Positions 9,323 to 18,048 of a stretch of DNA of 63,039 nucleotides are shown here, piece after piece. The stretch is from assembly GCF_014698065.1 (NCBI RefSeq), contig NZ_JACJSI010000039.1, positions 1 to 63,039 of the forward strand. The letters are read 5' to 3'. How positions within the stretch are numbered: the first letter of the stretch is position 1; every line of letters begins with the position of its first letter. The notes below the pieces were generated by a model. It saw only the letters and a program-made list of their open reading frames with translations. It did not search any database and was not told the DNA's origin. Origin of the DNA: Nostoc flagelliforme FACHB-838. Lineage in GTDB: Bacteria > Cyanobacteriota > Cyanobacteriia > Cyanobacteriales > Nostocaceae. Both the position numbers and the translations under genes were made by a program.

Positions 9323-9692
9323 GGATGCCTATTGCATGGGTTATAAAAATCATTTCAACAAGTTGCAGCGTTCTTATCCCACGAATGAGTACGTATGGTA
9401 GAGAAGGAACGCTGCTATGGTAATGGGAACTGGGAAAACATTCTAGAATATGTTTGCGTTTTTGCGTTTAGAGCCAATTCCATAATTTTCTGTTTGAAAA
9501 CCCAATTCCCTAGTCCTTTTTACAAATCAACTGGATAGTTATTTCTGCTACGCAGCACTAGTTTGATAGAAAAATTCTACTAGAGAGGGATGCTATTTGC
9601 ATACAGCAGAACTATTACTGTCTCGGTGCTGGCTTCAAGAAAACATAACTGGCTCATTGGGCTAAACTGAAGAGAGTTATGAGGACGCAAAT
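9323..9692 (+). other. Divergent promoter region (370 bp)
   Basis: Spacer between the minus-strand kinase and the plus-strand SDR/CIA30 gene. It should hold both promoters. The only clear signal is a GAGGA Shine-Dalgarno about 8 bases before the ATG at 9693. Confidence 0.45.
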
Positions 9693-11180
9693 ATGACCGA
9701 CAAAAATCGTTCTCAATGGGACTTAGGCAGGTTTATCGAAACCCTGACTTACTTTGAGGTAATTCCTTTCCTTAACTGGGTACAGCAGTTAATCCAAGGC
9801 CGTCCTAAGGATAATGAAGATAGACCCAATGGAGAAAGAAACGTGGGTGTAATTTTAGTGGCAGGTGCAACAGGCGGTGTAGGTAAACGCGTGGTGCAGC
9901 GATCGCTCGAACGAGGTTATAATGTTCGCGCCCTAGTTCGAGATATTGACAAAGCGCGGTCAATTCTTGGTAATGATATAGATTTAGTAGCTGCGGATAT
10001 TACACAACCAGAAACTTTAACTCCTTTAGTTATGGCTGATATCCAAGCTGTAGTTTGTTGTACAGCAGTGCGTGTACAACCAGTTGAGGGAGACACAGCA
10101 GATAGAGCCAAATATTATCAAGGTGTTAAATTTTACCAACCAGAAATTGTTGGCGACACTCCCGAAAATGTAGAATATCAAGGTGTCAAAAACTTAGTCC
10201 AAGCGGCTGCAAAATACTTACCCCAAGCAAACGAAAAATTAATATTTGATTTCACCAAGCCATCAGCAGAATTAAAAGATAACTGGGGGGCCTTGGATGA
10301 TGTCGTTATGGGTGGCGTGAGTGCTAGTAATATCCAATTAGTAGAAAATACAGCTTTATTTGCTGGTAATGTCTCCACCGCTAACTCTGGCGGATTTGCT
10401 TCTGTCAGAACTAAGAATTTTGATCCACCCTTCAACTTATCTGGTTACAAAGGTGTGAAATTGCGCGTCAAGGGTGACGGTCAGCGTTATAAAATATTTC
10501 TGCGGACAGATACAAAATGGGATGGCATTGGCTACAGCTATTCTTTTGACACCATAGCTAATAGCTGGATAGATATTCATATTCCCTTTGCAGATTTGAT
10601 TCCGGTATTTCGGGCAAAAGTTGTTAAAGATGCGCCGCCAATTGAGGAGAGTAGAATTTGTTCATTCCAACTGATGTTGAGCAAATTTGAATACGATGGC
10701 GCTTTAAATCCCAAATTTTCTCCTGGTGGTTTTGCTTTGCAGCTGGAATCAATTAGAGCTTATGACGGAACAACTTTACCACAATTTATCCTTGTCAGTT
10801 CTGCGGGCGTGACTCGTCCCGGTCGTCCTGGCATTAATTTAGATGAAGAACCGCCAGCAGTCAAATTAAACGATCAATTGGGAGGAATTTTGACTTGGAA
10901 GTTGAAGGGAGAAGATAGTTTAAGAGAAAGCGGAATTCCATATACGATTATTAGACCTTGCGCTTTAACTGAAGATGTCGGTGGTAAGGAATTAATATTT
11001 GAGCAAGGCGATAATATTAGAGGCAAAATCAGCCGTGAGGATGTGGCAGAACTTTGTGTGCAAGCGCTAAAAGTAGAAAAAGCGTCTAATGTCACATTTG
11101 AGGTTAAACAGGGAGAAAATACTGTCAACTCTATCGATTGGCAGAGTTTATTTTCTAACTTACAACCAGATAACAAGTGA
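9693..11180 (+). CDS. NAD(P)-binding SDR/NmrA protein with inserted CIA30 domain
   Basis: The 495-residue protein has three parts. Residues about 50-180 are a Rossmann fold with the dinucleotide motif GATGGVGKRVV. Residues about 185-350 are a CIA30 (complex I intermediate-associated protein 30) beta-sandwich: FDFTKPSAELKDNWGALDDVVMGGVSAS, then GGFASVRTKNF and YKIFLRTDTKWDGIGYSYSF. The SDR fold then resumes with FILVSSAGVTRPGR and the ESGIPYTIIRPCALTED segment. In plants, proteins with this SDR plus CIA30 layout (HCF173) are needed for psbA translation and photosystem II assembly, so a photosystem or NDH assembly role is plausible but inferred. The start is ATG with a GAGGA Shine-Dalgarno. It is monocistronic or leads the small coiled-coil gene at 11263. 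Confidence 0.85.
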   Translation: MTDKNRSQWDLGRFIETLTYFEVIPFLNWVQQLIQGRPKDNEDRPNGERNVGVILVAGATGGVGKRVVQRSLERGYNVRALVRDIDKARSILGNDIDLVAADITQPETLTPLVMADIQAVVCCTAVRVQPVEGDTADRAKYYQGVKFYQPEIVGDTPENVEYQGVKNLVQAAAKYLPQANEKLIFDFTKPSAELKDNWGALDDVVMGGVSASNIQLVENTALFAGNVSTANSGGFASVRTKNFDPPFNLSGYKGVKLRVKGDGQRYKIFLRTDTKWDGIGYSYSFDTIANSWIDIHIPFADLIPVFRAKVVKDAPPIEESRICSFQLMLSKFEYDGALNPKFSPGGFALQLESIRAYDGTTLPQFILVSSAGVTRPGRPGINLDEEPPAVKLNDQLGGILTWKLKGEDSLRESGIPYTIIRPCALTEDVGGKELIFEQGDNIRGKISREDVAELCVQALKVEKASNVTFEVKQGENTVNSIDWQSLFSNLQPDNK

Positions 11181-11262
11181 AATATCCACAACAGGTTTTT
11201 AATCTGTAACCATACCAGCAAAGTCTGGTTAAACCGACTTTTGTCAGAAGTCAGCTATTGAT

Positions 11263-11604
11263 ATGAAAAAAATCAAGGTGCTAGTAATCGCCGGGATTTT
11301 AGGAACAATTCTCTGGGGCAGTTTTTTTGCCAGAATTGCCTCATCGCAGCAAGTTGATTCCCGCATCAACAACCTGCAAGCGGACTTGAATCGTGTTGAG
11401 TCGCGGTTAAATCAGATAGAGTCTCAACTAGGGAGAACTGGCCAGTCTCCATCCCCAAGAACAACACTTACCCCACGAACGGGTTCTAGAGGCAATTTAT
11501 CACAGCAAAATCCGATGTTTGATCGGCTTGCAACTTTAGTGATTGAATTGAAGCAACAAGTTAATAAATTAGAGGAGCGAGTTTCTAAGATGGAATCACG
11601 CTAA
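11263..11604 (+). CDS. Small membrane-anchored coiled-coil protein
   Basis: A 113-residue protein with an N-terminal anchor or signal (KKIKVLVIAGILGTILWGSFFARIASS). A heptad-rich coiled coil follows (VDSRINNLQADLNRVESRLNQIESQL), then a Ser/Thr/Pro linker and a second coiled coil at the C-terminus (FDRLATLVIELKQQVNKLEERVSKM). The family is not recognised. It probably faces the periplasm or lumen and oligomerises. It lies 82 bp behind the SDR/CIA30 gene on the same strand. Confidence 0.65.
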   Translation: MKKIKVLVIAGILGTILWGSFFARIASSQQVDSRINNLQADLNRVESRLNQIESQLGRTGQSPSPRTTLTPRTGSRGNLSQQNPMFDRLATLVIELKQQVNKLEERVSKMESR

Positions 11605-11634
11605 ATATTTCACTTGTGTAGAATAAATTTTTCG

Positions 11635-11660
11635 TAGGGACGCAGATTTGTGCGTCCCTA
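11635..11660. terminator. Bidirectional terminator
   Basis: Inverted repeat tagggacgca / tgcgtcccta with a 6-base loop between the convergent genes ending at 11604 (+) and 11708 (-). Confidence 0.65.
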
Positions 11661-11707
11661 TGTTGTTGGGAGAAGTTAAAAAGCAGAATTCAGCAACGCC
11701 GATTTTA

Positions 11708-11923
11708 TTATCTGTAGTAACATTTATCAATCCAAATTCGCATTTCTTCTTCAGAACCAAAACAGGCAGAGCGTCCTGTAATTGGATCGTAGGCATGCCA
11801 AGAAGAAGTGTTACCACGACGGTCTGATTCGTACCAAACTTGGAGGTCAGAACCACTATTCATCCAAATGACAAAATATTGCCAATATTTTTGTAAATTT
11901 AATAAAACATTAGATTTATTCAT
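11708..11923 (-). CDS. Small hypothetical protein, 71 aa
   Basis: The frame encodes a compact aromatic-rich protein (QKYWQYFVIWMNSG, VWYESDRRGNTSSWHAYDPITGRS, EEEMRIWIDKCYY). The tyrosine/tryptophan pattern suggests a small folded beta domain. I do not recognise the family. The ATG at 11923, with a GGTG-type Shine-Dalgarno, is preferred over an extension to 11938. Confidence 0.6.
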   Translation of the reverse strand: MNKSNVLLNLQKYWQYFVIWMNSGSDLQVWYESDRRGNTSSWHAYDPITGRSACFGSEEEMRIWIDKCYYR

Positions 11924-12139
11924 AGTGAAAGCACCCAATTAATGGTGAACTATTACTTTTACTTTCACGTAATAATTTTCAACTGAGAAGGTACAATTTT
12001 GACAGATTTTATCTAGTACAGTTAAGCGCGATCGCAACTGGTATAGTAAAAAAACTCTCAACTGTACTAGGTAAAGTTGGTAAAAATAGTTTATATTGCC
12101 AGTATTGATGATTATTTAGTCATTAACGAGTGCGCCAAA

Positions 12140-13660
12140 ATGAAAATTTTGTTAGAACGACAGTCACACAAACCGATTTATTTACAGATCCGCGATCGCA
12201 TCAGTAGTTTAATTAAATCTGGCGCACTCAAAAGTGGCGATCGCTTACCTTCTATTCGCTCTCTGGCAGAGAGTTTACAAGTTAATAAACTCACTATTAT
12301 TGAAGCATATAACGTTTTAGAAGCAGATGGAATTGTTTCTGCTCGTCAGGGTTCAGGATATTTTGTCAACAGCGCTTCTCTGAAGAGTGCCAACTTAGAA
12401 TCTAGATTTGCTCCAGCCCAAAATGTCATAATTACAAAACCAGGTAAGTGTTCTTTTTATGAGATGTATACTCCCCTGGTGCAAGCACAAACACAGCCAG
12501 GAATGATTAATTTTGGTTACGGTTATCCTCATCCGCCAAAAGATATCAACCTCATTGCTAGACGAGCATTAAAACAAGAAGATGCTGGTCTTCTCTTTCC
12601 CCACGAGATGCCTCAAGGACAACTAACTCTGTGCAGACAAATTGCCCAAATGCTAGTAAATCAAGGATTAGAGGTTTTTTCAGAAGATTTAATTATTACT
12701 AATGGCTCTCAGCAAGGGTTGTCATTAGCTATGAATTATTATGTCCAATCTGGTGATTGGGTGATTGTAGAAGCCCCTACTTATTATGGCGCAATTTCTA
12801 TTTTAGAAAACTTAGGAGCTAAGATTATTGGCATTCCCATGACTGCGGAGGGAATGAATTTAGATTTATTAGAGAAATATTTACACAGCCACCGCCCAAA
12901 ATTAATTTATACAATTAGTACTTTTCACAATCCAACTGGATTGACAACAACACAAACTCATCGTCAGCAATTATTAGCGTTAGCCGAAAAGTATGAGTGC
13001 CCAATTTTGGAAGATAATGCTTATGAAGGAATAAACTTCGATACTGTCCCAGCGCCAATTAAAGCTTTAGATAAAAATAATTTGGTGACTTACTTAAGCA
13101 CCTTTTCTAAAACTTTAATGCCTGGTTTACGTGTGGGTTATATGGTAGTTACAGGTAAGCATTATCAAGGAATTATTGAGCGGAAGTTGCTCCATGACTT
13201 GCACACATCGAGTATTTCGCAAACAATAGTTAGCGAATATCTTGCTTCAGGACATTATCGCCGTCACCTCAGCCGACTTCGCGCAGATAATCTGCAAAGT
13301 CGCAATACCATGCTGCAAGCTTTGGAGCGCTATTTTCCTGAAGAAATCCGGTGGACAGTTCCCACAGGAGGATTATTTTTGTGGGTACAGTTACCAGATG
13401 ATATTCCGATTGGAACAATTCGTAAGGAAGCCTTTGCAGAAAATGTCTACTTGGCTTGCGGTTCGGCGTTTTTCCCCGATAAGCAGGGTTATCCAGCAAT
13501 GCGTTTAACTTTTTGTCTCCCACCAGAGGAGATTGAGCAAGGTATCTCGATTGTGGGTAAGTTGCTGAAAAAGTATATTTCCAGAGGATGCGTAGATACT
13601 GAGCGGCTTGTCACCAAGCATCGCATATCTCATTATCAACCGCTTATTCACAGCTCGTAG
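12140..13660 (+). CDS. MocR/PdxR-type GntR regulator with aminotransferase domain
   Basis: About 506 residues. The N-terminal winged helix-turn-helix of the GntR family (residues about 10-75: PIYLQIRDRISSLIKSGALKSGDRLPSIRSLAESLQV, then VLEADGIVSARQGSGYFV) is followed by a fold-type I PLP aminotransferase domain. That domain has VEAPTYYGA, FHNPTGLTT, LEDNAYEG and the PLP-lysine motif TFSKTLMPGLRVGY. MocR regulators usually bind DNA in response to PLP or an amino compound and often control a neighbouring vitamin B6 or amino acid gene; no such neighbour is obvious here. Some family members are real aminotransferases (2-aminoadipate type), so either role is possible. The frame extends upstream to a TTG at 12077, but the ATG at 12140 begins exactly where the family does. 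Confidence 0.85.
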   Translation: MKILLERQSHKPIYLQIRDRISSLIKSGALKSGDRLPSIRSLAESLQVNKLTIIEAYNVLEADGIVSARQGSGYFVNSASLKSANLESRFAPAQNVIITKPGKCSFYEMYTPLVQAQTQPGMINFGYGYPHPPKDINLIARRALKQEDAGLLFPHEMPQGQLTLCRQIAQMLVNQGLEVFSEDLIITNGSQQGLSLAMNYYVQSGDWVIVEAPTYYGAISILENLGAKIIGIPMTAEGMNLDLLEKYLHSHRPKLIYTISTFHNPTGLTTTQTHRQQLLALAEKYECPILEDNAYEGINFDTVPAPIKALDKNNLVTYLSTFSKTLMPGLRVGYMVVTGKHYQGIIERKLLHDLHTSSISQTIVSEYLASGHYRRHLSRLRADNLQSRNTMLQALERYFPEEIRWTVPTGGLFLWVQLPDDIPIGTIRKEAFAENVYLACGSAFFPDKQGYPAMRLTFCLPPEEIEQGISIVGKLLKKYISRGCVDTERLVTKHRISHYQPLIHSS

Positions 13661-13799
13661 GGGCACAAAGATGAATGTCGCTTAGTAGTTTGTAATGGAA
13701 ACTCATAGGTAAAATTATTGTATTCCTGATAGACATTTACTTGCGCGTAAGATTTAATCGGATAATCTAAGCGATCGCAATTCTTTTCTAAGTAACCAA

Positions 13800-14156
13800 A
13801 TGAACAAATTTATACTAACCTTCCTTTCTTGTCCCGTACTGATTAGCTCTATTCTCTCTATGGGAGTAATGCTCAATCAAGCACAAGCTATGGAGGCACA
13901 ACCAGAAGCTAAGACTACAGATAATTTATCTTGTATACGCAATAAACATAAAGTGGGTTTAGTGTGTGCAAGAGCTTCTGTATTGGCTCAAATTCCTAAA
14001 TATCAGCCGGAAATAGAGTTTTCTCAAGAAGATGCTCCCATGCTGGAGTTCAACGATCAAGAAAGCGATATGGCAATCAACTTATTTGGCTGCGACTGTG
14101 CTGCCTGTATAAATTCTTTACGTCAAATGCGCGGCGCAACACCTTTGGTATATTAA
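13800..14156 (+). CDS. Small secreted hypothetical protein
   Basis: 118 residues starting with a signal peptide (FILTFLSCPVLISSILSMGVML, likely cleavage near AQAMEA). The mature part is short, with four cysteines including a CDCAAC motif near the C-terminus (FGCDCAACINSLRQMRG) that could bind metal or form disulfides. The family is not recognised. It is alone between the MocR gene and a pair of terminator hairpins. Confidence 0.6.
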   Translation: MNKFILTFLSCPVLISSILSMGVMLNQAQAMEAQPEAKTTDNLSCIRNKHKVGLVCARASVLAQIPKYQPEIEFSQEDAPMLEFNDQESDMAINLFGCDCAACINSLRQMRGATPLVY

Positions 14157-14195
14157 GATGCCAAAAATGTACCTTTGTCTGTATCAAATAGCACT

Positions 14196-14247
14196 CAGTT
14201 AAGGCAAAGGCTATGCCTTAACTGCTTCCCAGCCTCCAGGCTGGGAA
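14196..14247. terminator. Two consecutive hairpins between convergent genes
   Basis: First stem cagttaaggca / tgccttaactg (14196-14224), second stem ttcccagcct / aggctgggaa (14226-14247) followed by a T-run on the plus strand. The second hairpin has the same arms as a copy at 31067-31088, so it belongs to a dispersed repeat family doing double duty as a terminator. Confidence 0.7.
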
Positions 14248-14251
14248 CTTT

Positions 14252-14587
14252 TTAGACTCGCAAACCAAAATATGTCAAAATAAGCTCAGTTGAGCCACTA
14301 TTGACAATTTCATGTACTTCTCCTACTTCTATCGCTACGCAGTTTCCCGGTAGTAGTGGGTACTCTTTACCATCAATGTGAATTACTCCCGAACCAGCTT
14401 CCACAAAGAATACTTCACACATATCTTGATGCGCGTGTGCTGGTGCGGTTTGTCCGGGCGCAAAACAGGCTTGAGAAAAGTTAGTTAGGTGAGGTAAGTC
14501 GCCAAAGCGTAGCATTACCTTTTTCTTGATTTCAGGATTGTGAGAAACAGACTCTTCTACTAAGTTTTTCAGAGAAGTGGTAATCAT
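14252..14587 (-). CDS. Cupin-domain protein
   Basis: A single cupin barrel of 111 residues. Metal-site motifs: HAHQDMCEVFFVEAGSGVIHIDGKEYPL (cupin 1) and GNCVAIEVGEVHEIVNSGS (cupin 2). The substrate cannot be told from sequence. Its ATG overlaps the stop of the upstream 966-aa gene by four bases (ATGA), so it is translationally coupled to that fusion protein and probably acts in the same process. Confidence 0.8.
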   Translation of the reverse strand: MITTSLKNLVEESVSHNPEIKKKVMLRFGDLPHLTNFSQACFAPGQTAPAHAHQDMCEVFFVEAGSGVIHIDGKEYPLLPGNCVAIEVGEVHEIVNSGSTELILTYFGLRV

Positions 14588-17484
14588 TCTGGTCTTAAAT
14601 CGTTAGATAATTCCACAATACCCCTAGACCCATCAATCCGTACCCGTTGACCGTCTTGCAAAAGCCATGTAGCACCATGAACATCCATGACTGCGGGTAT
14701 TCCATATTCACGAGCAATGATCGCACCGTGAGAAAGCCTTCCACCAGCTTCGGCAATTAATCCCCCAGCCCTCAATAACAATGGCGCCCAACCGGAATCT
14801 GTGTAAGGCACTACCAGAATCGTATCTCGGTCAATCTCTGGTACATCTTGTAAATTTCGCAACACTTTTACTCTACCTTCGGCTTGCCCCTGGCTAGCTC
14901 CTATACCTTGTAAAATTTGGTCAGAGTAGAGCAAAGAGGGAGCTAAGGGGTGAGGAGGTGTATTGCCGTAAACTAAAAGAGGTACTTGAATAATCTCACT
15001 ATCTTGGAAAAATTGCGATCGCCTCAATTCTACTAACTCAATTAAGCTGAAATCTTCACCCCCAACTAAACGCCGCACTTCATCAAAGTTGAGAAAAAAG
15101 ATATCTCCTGGTTTCTTGAGTAAACCAGAGTTTAACCAAATCTTCTCTAAAGCGACAAAACTCCAACGCAATTCAGCCAACAGTCGGGAATAAACTTCGG
15201 TGACTCGCCCTTTGATATCTACACGCTGTTGCACAAACGAGCGTTTGCGCTTACTAGCAAAGATGCTATTAATCGCGTCTTTAGCGCCTGCTTGTGGTTC
15301 GTTACCTTGCATTAACTGCACAAACATCTGCTTGATCATCTGGGGATTTTCCCGCCAAGTAGGAACGGAGATATCAGTTCCCACTTCACTTAAATAGCCG
15401 TAATCCTGAAGCAATTCATCAAATGCTTGCAGGATCTTCTCTCCTTCTGGGGTTTGCTTTAATTGCTCAAATACCTGCTGTGGCTCAAACTCAACTAATA
15501 TTTGCTTGGCATCTGTCGCTATTGCACTGAGCGATCGCAATGCTGCTATCTCTGGGGTGACACTGTTATCAATTTGGCCATCCTTTACCCGAAAAATCGC
15601 TTGTCTTAAGGCAGCACTCAAGGGAGCTAAAATGCTGTAATACGTTCCTCGATGCAGCAACTCCAGAATAAAATCAATTCTTGCCAGCAGCTTTGATGGT
15701 TCCAAGTTATCTGTATCTTCCTGTGCCAATTGCGACAACCCAGGAATGAAGCGTTTGTGATAATCCCGCTTAAAGTCTTTTTCTAAACTTAATTCTCGCT
15801 TCAGCAACCTCCCTAATCCCGGCAAATTTTCCCAGGTTGACTGCAAGGAAGGTTTACTTAATTTAGCTCCTCTGGTTAAAAATTCCAAACTTTCCGGCGG
15901 CAGTCCCATGCGAAGAAAAATATCTCCTAAGAGGGATGCATTAAAGTAAGCTCTGGAATAATGCAGAGTTGCTGTTTTGTTGAAATCTAACCCCAAGGCG
16001 CGATCGCCTAAAACTATAGTAAAAAGCTCTCCCCAAACTCCACAAGTTAGGGGACGATTAATCGACCATGTTAAAGGGTGAATGACTCCGGGGATCACTT
16101 CAGCAGCGATTTTGCGTGTCCAAATGGGCAGCAGAGTGGTGATCGGTCGAGATTGCAATACCCAAAGCGTTTGACCGTCATAACTCCACTCGATATCTTG
16201 AGGAGTGCCATGATAACGTTTTTCGAGTCGGGAAGCCAAGTATGCAACTTGCTTGATTAATGCTTGTGGTACTCGTCCTTCACCTTCTAATTGTACAGAG
16301 TAAGAATTTTCTGTTTCCAGGATAAAAGCGCGATATTGTTCTGGTGTAACTTTTCCCGAAACAACTTGCGTTGGGCTGCCGGGAAGGGCTTCAATGATGA
16401 TTGCATCACCTTGTTGAGTTATGGGATCGCGACTGAAAGCGACACCAGAATATACACTCTGGACTTGTTGTTGAATCAACACAGCCATTGCTGTCTCATT
16501 CAAACCGCGATCGCGCCGATATTGGACAGCAGATGGATGATTGTAGGAAGCTTGAACTTGAGCGATCGCTTGCTGCAATGCCTCTGAGCTAGTAACATTT
16601 AAAACTGTTTCATACTGTCCAGCAGCAGAAGCGTATTCTGAGTCTTCTCCAATAGCGGAGGAACGCACCACCAAGGGCGATAATTCTGATGGCTGGAGAA
16701 ATTCTGTCAACAGTTCAGGATTCTCGATTGGTGCCAATACCCACCCCTTCGGCACTGAATAACCCCAGCGCTTAATTTGAGATAATGTAGCTGCCTTTTC
16801 GCCAACAATGGCAGCATCCAACTCTTCATCTAAAGAAACCACTGTGCGTTGGCGTAGCCCGTCGACATCGCCTCCTAAAAATTCCAACATCGCTTGCGAT
16901 TCTGTTTGGGCATCTTGGGCTGGCAGGTTCATATCGTCAGGAATTTTGGTGTAAATCCAAAACATTAAACCAGCTAAGGTGACAGCAGCAAGCATCCGGG
17001 GAATATCGCTCAGGTGCAAAATTGCCACAAATATAGGAAAAAGAAGCAAAACCCCAAATTTGACTACCCGTTTTGATTGGAGAATTGTAAAACTAATACC
17101 TGCAAAGAAAGATACAAAGATTGCCACCAATGGATCATGTACGACAAATCCCCAAACAACATTTGTCGTACCTGCCCCTTTGCCTATCCAGTATCTACCG
17201 ATTACCAAAGCGATCAGCGCAACTAATTCCCAAGACGATCCATCTGGGAAGAAAACGCGGCTGAGTAAAACTGCCGCAACTCCTTTAAGGGCTTCTGACA
17301 GGACTGCCAGAATTCCGACAAATTTGCCGCCATGATAAAAGGCAGCCGATACGCTGATGTTTCTTGTACCAACTTGTGATAACTGCTTCCGCGTCAGCGC
17401 GTAAGTTATCCATGCAATCAGGGGTAATCCGCCCAAGAGGGGGCAGACAATTAAAAGAACTAAGACACCCCAAGGTTCAAACAT
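14584..17484 (-). CDS. PlsY-like membrane domain fused to a PEP synthase-like phosphotransfer protein
   Basis: A 966-residue fusion. Residues about 1-190 are a multi-spanning domain resembling the acyl-phosphate:glycerol-3-phosphate acyltransferase PlsY (GTRNISVSAAFYHGGKFVGILAVLSEALKGVAAVLL, with further helices). Then comes a PEP/pyruvate-binding ATP-grasp domain (EKAATLSQIKRWGYSVPKGWVLAP, VRSSAIGEDSEYASAAGQYETVLNV, QDIEWSYDGQTLWVLQSRPITT) and a C-terminal mobile phosphohistidine domain (GGRLSHGAIIAREYGIPAV, catalytic His in LSHG). The G-N-T-R motif of true PlsY is only partly recognisable. The layout suggests membrane-tethered phosphoryl transfer linked to lipid synthesis, which is inference. 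It forms an overlapping pair with the cupin gene. Confidence 0.8.
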   Translation of the reverse strand: MFEPWGVLVLLIVCPLLGGLPLIAWITYALTRKQLSQVGTRNISVSAAFYHGGKFVGILAVLSEALKGVAAVLLSRVFFPDGSSWELVALIALVIGRYWIGKGAGTTNVVWGFVVHDPLVAIFVSFFAGISFTILQSKRVVKFGVLLLFPIFVAILHLSDIPRMLAAVTLAGLMFWIYTKIPDDMNLPAQDAQTESQAMLEFLGGDVDGLRQRTVVSLDEELDAAIVGEKAATLSQIKRWGYSVPKGWVLAPIENPELLTEFLQPSELSPLVVRSSAIGEDSEYASAAGQYETVLNVTSSEALQQAIAQVQASYNHPSAVQYRRDRGLNETAMAVLIQQQVQSVYSGVAFSRDPITQQGDAIIIEALPGSPTQVVSGKVTPEQYRAFILETENSYSVQLEGEGRVPQALIKQVAYLASRLEKRYHGTPQDIEWSYDGQTLWVLQSRPITTLLPIWTRKIAAEVIPGVIHPLTWSINRPLTCGVWGELFTIVLGDRALGLDFNKTATLHYSRAYFNASLLGDIFLRMGLPPESLEFLTRGAKLSKPSLQSTWENLPGLGRLLKRELSLEKDFKRDYHKRFIPGLSQLAQEDTDNLEPSKLLARIDFILELLHRGTYYSILAPLSAALRQAIFRVKDGQIDNSVTPEIAALRSLSAIATDAKQILVEFEPQQVFEQLKQTPEGEKILQAFDELLQDYGYLSEVGTDISVPTWRENPQMIKQMFVQLMQGNEPQAGAKDAINSIFASKRKRSFVQQRVDIKGRVTEVYSRLLAELRWSFVALEKIWLNSGLLKKPGDIFFLNFDEVRRLVGGEDFSLIELVELRRSQFFQDSEIIQVPLLVYGNTPPHPLAPSLLYSDQILQGIGASQGQAEGRVKVLRNLQDVPEIDRDTILVVPYTDSGWAPLLLRAGGLIAEAGGRLSHGAIIAREYGIPAVMDVHGATWLLQDGQRVRIDGSRGIVELSNDLRPE

Positions 17485-17659
17485 TCTGGATTTTGGATTT
17501 TAGATCTAAATTTTCCATCTAAAACCTCAAATCTCAAATCTAAAGTTTTTCTGAAATTTTTGATGGTTATTAGGGCGTTTTTATTTACTAGTTGCTAAAT
17601 GGACACTTGGCTACAACGGAAACCGTTTTTGCCAGTGCCCTTCTAGGCAACTAATGGTT

Positions 17660-17800
17660 TTAGTTTAGCGCATAGGCAGCTTGCAGCGCCCAGATTATGA
17701 GAGCAGCGATCGATCCCAGAAGCAACACGGTAGAGATAGTGACTACTTTTGGGGAATCTGCACCCTCAAATTTCATAATTCCTCGATTTAAGTCGGACAT
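17660..17800 (-). CDS. 46-residue single-pass membrane protein
   Basis: A small frame with ATG at 17798-17800 and stop at 17660-17662. A short soluble N-terminus (MSDLNRGIMKFEGADSPK) precedes one hydrophobic helix (VVTISTVLLLGSIAALIIWALQAAYAL). An AGAGGA Shine-Dalgarno lies 10 bases upstream. Size and layout are those of the low-molecular-mass subunits of photosystems and NDH-1 in cyanobacteria, but I cannot assign it to one. It lies between the PlsY-like fusion and the SGNH hydrolase. Confidence 0.65.
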   Translation of the reverse strand: MSDLNRGIMKFEGADSPKVVTISTVLLLGSIAALIIWALQAAYALN

Positions 17801-18048
17801 AGCTTTGTAATCCTCTGTTGTTGGAGCATGAAACATTTGTCCGTTTTGATTGTAGTCCTTCTCTTTGCGGATGATGTTAAATTCCTAATACTATTTTGTT
17901 TAAGCTTGGCAATTATTAAATCCCCACAATTACTTACTTCTCTAGAGGTATTGGTCTTATTTATACAAATGTTGGGGATTAGAGACTAATGCCTAATGCG
18001 TCAGTTACTATCGTTGAACAGTAATTCGGTGTAAGAGGGTGTGAGTAG

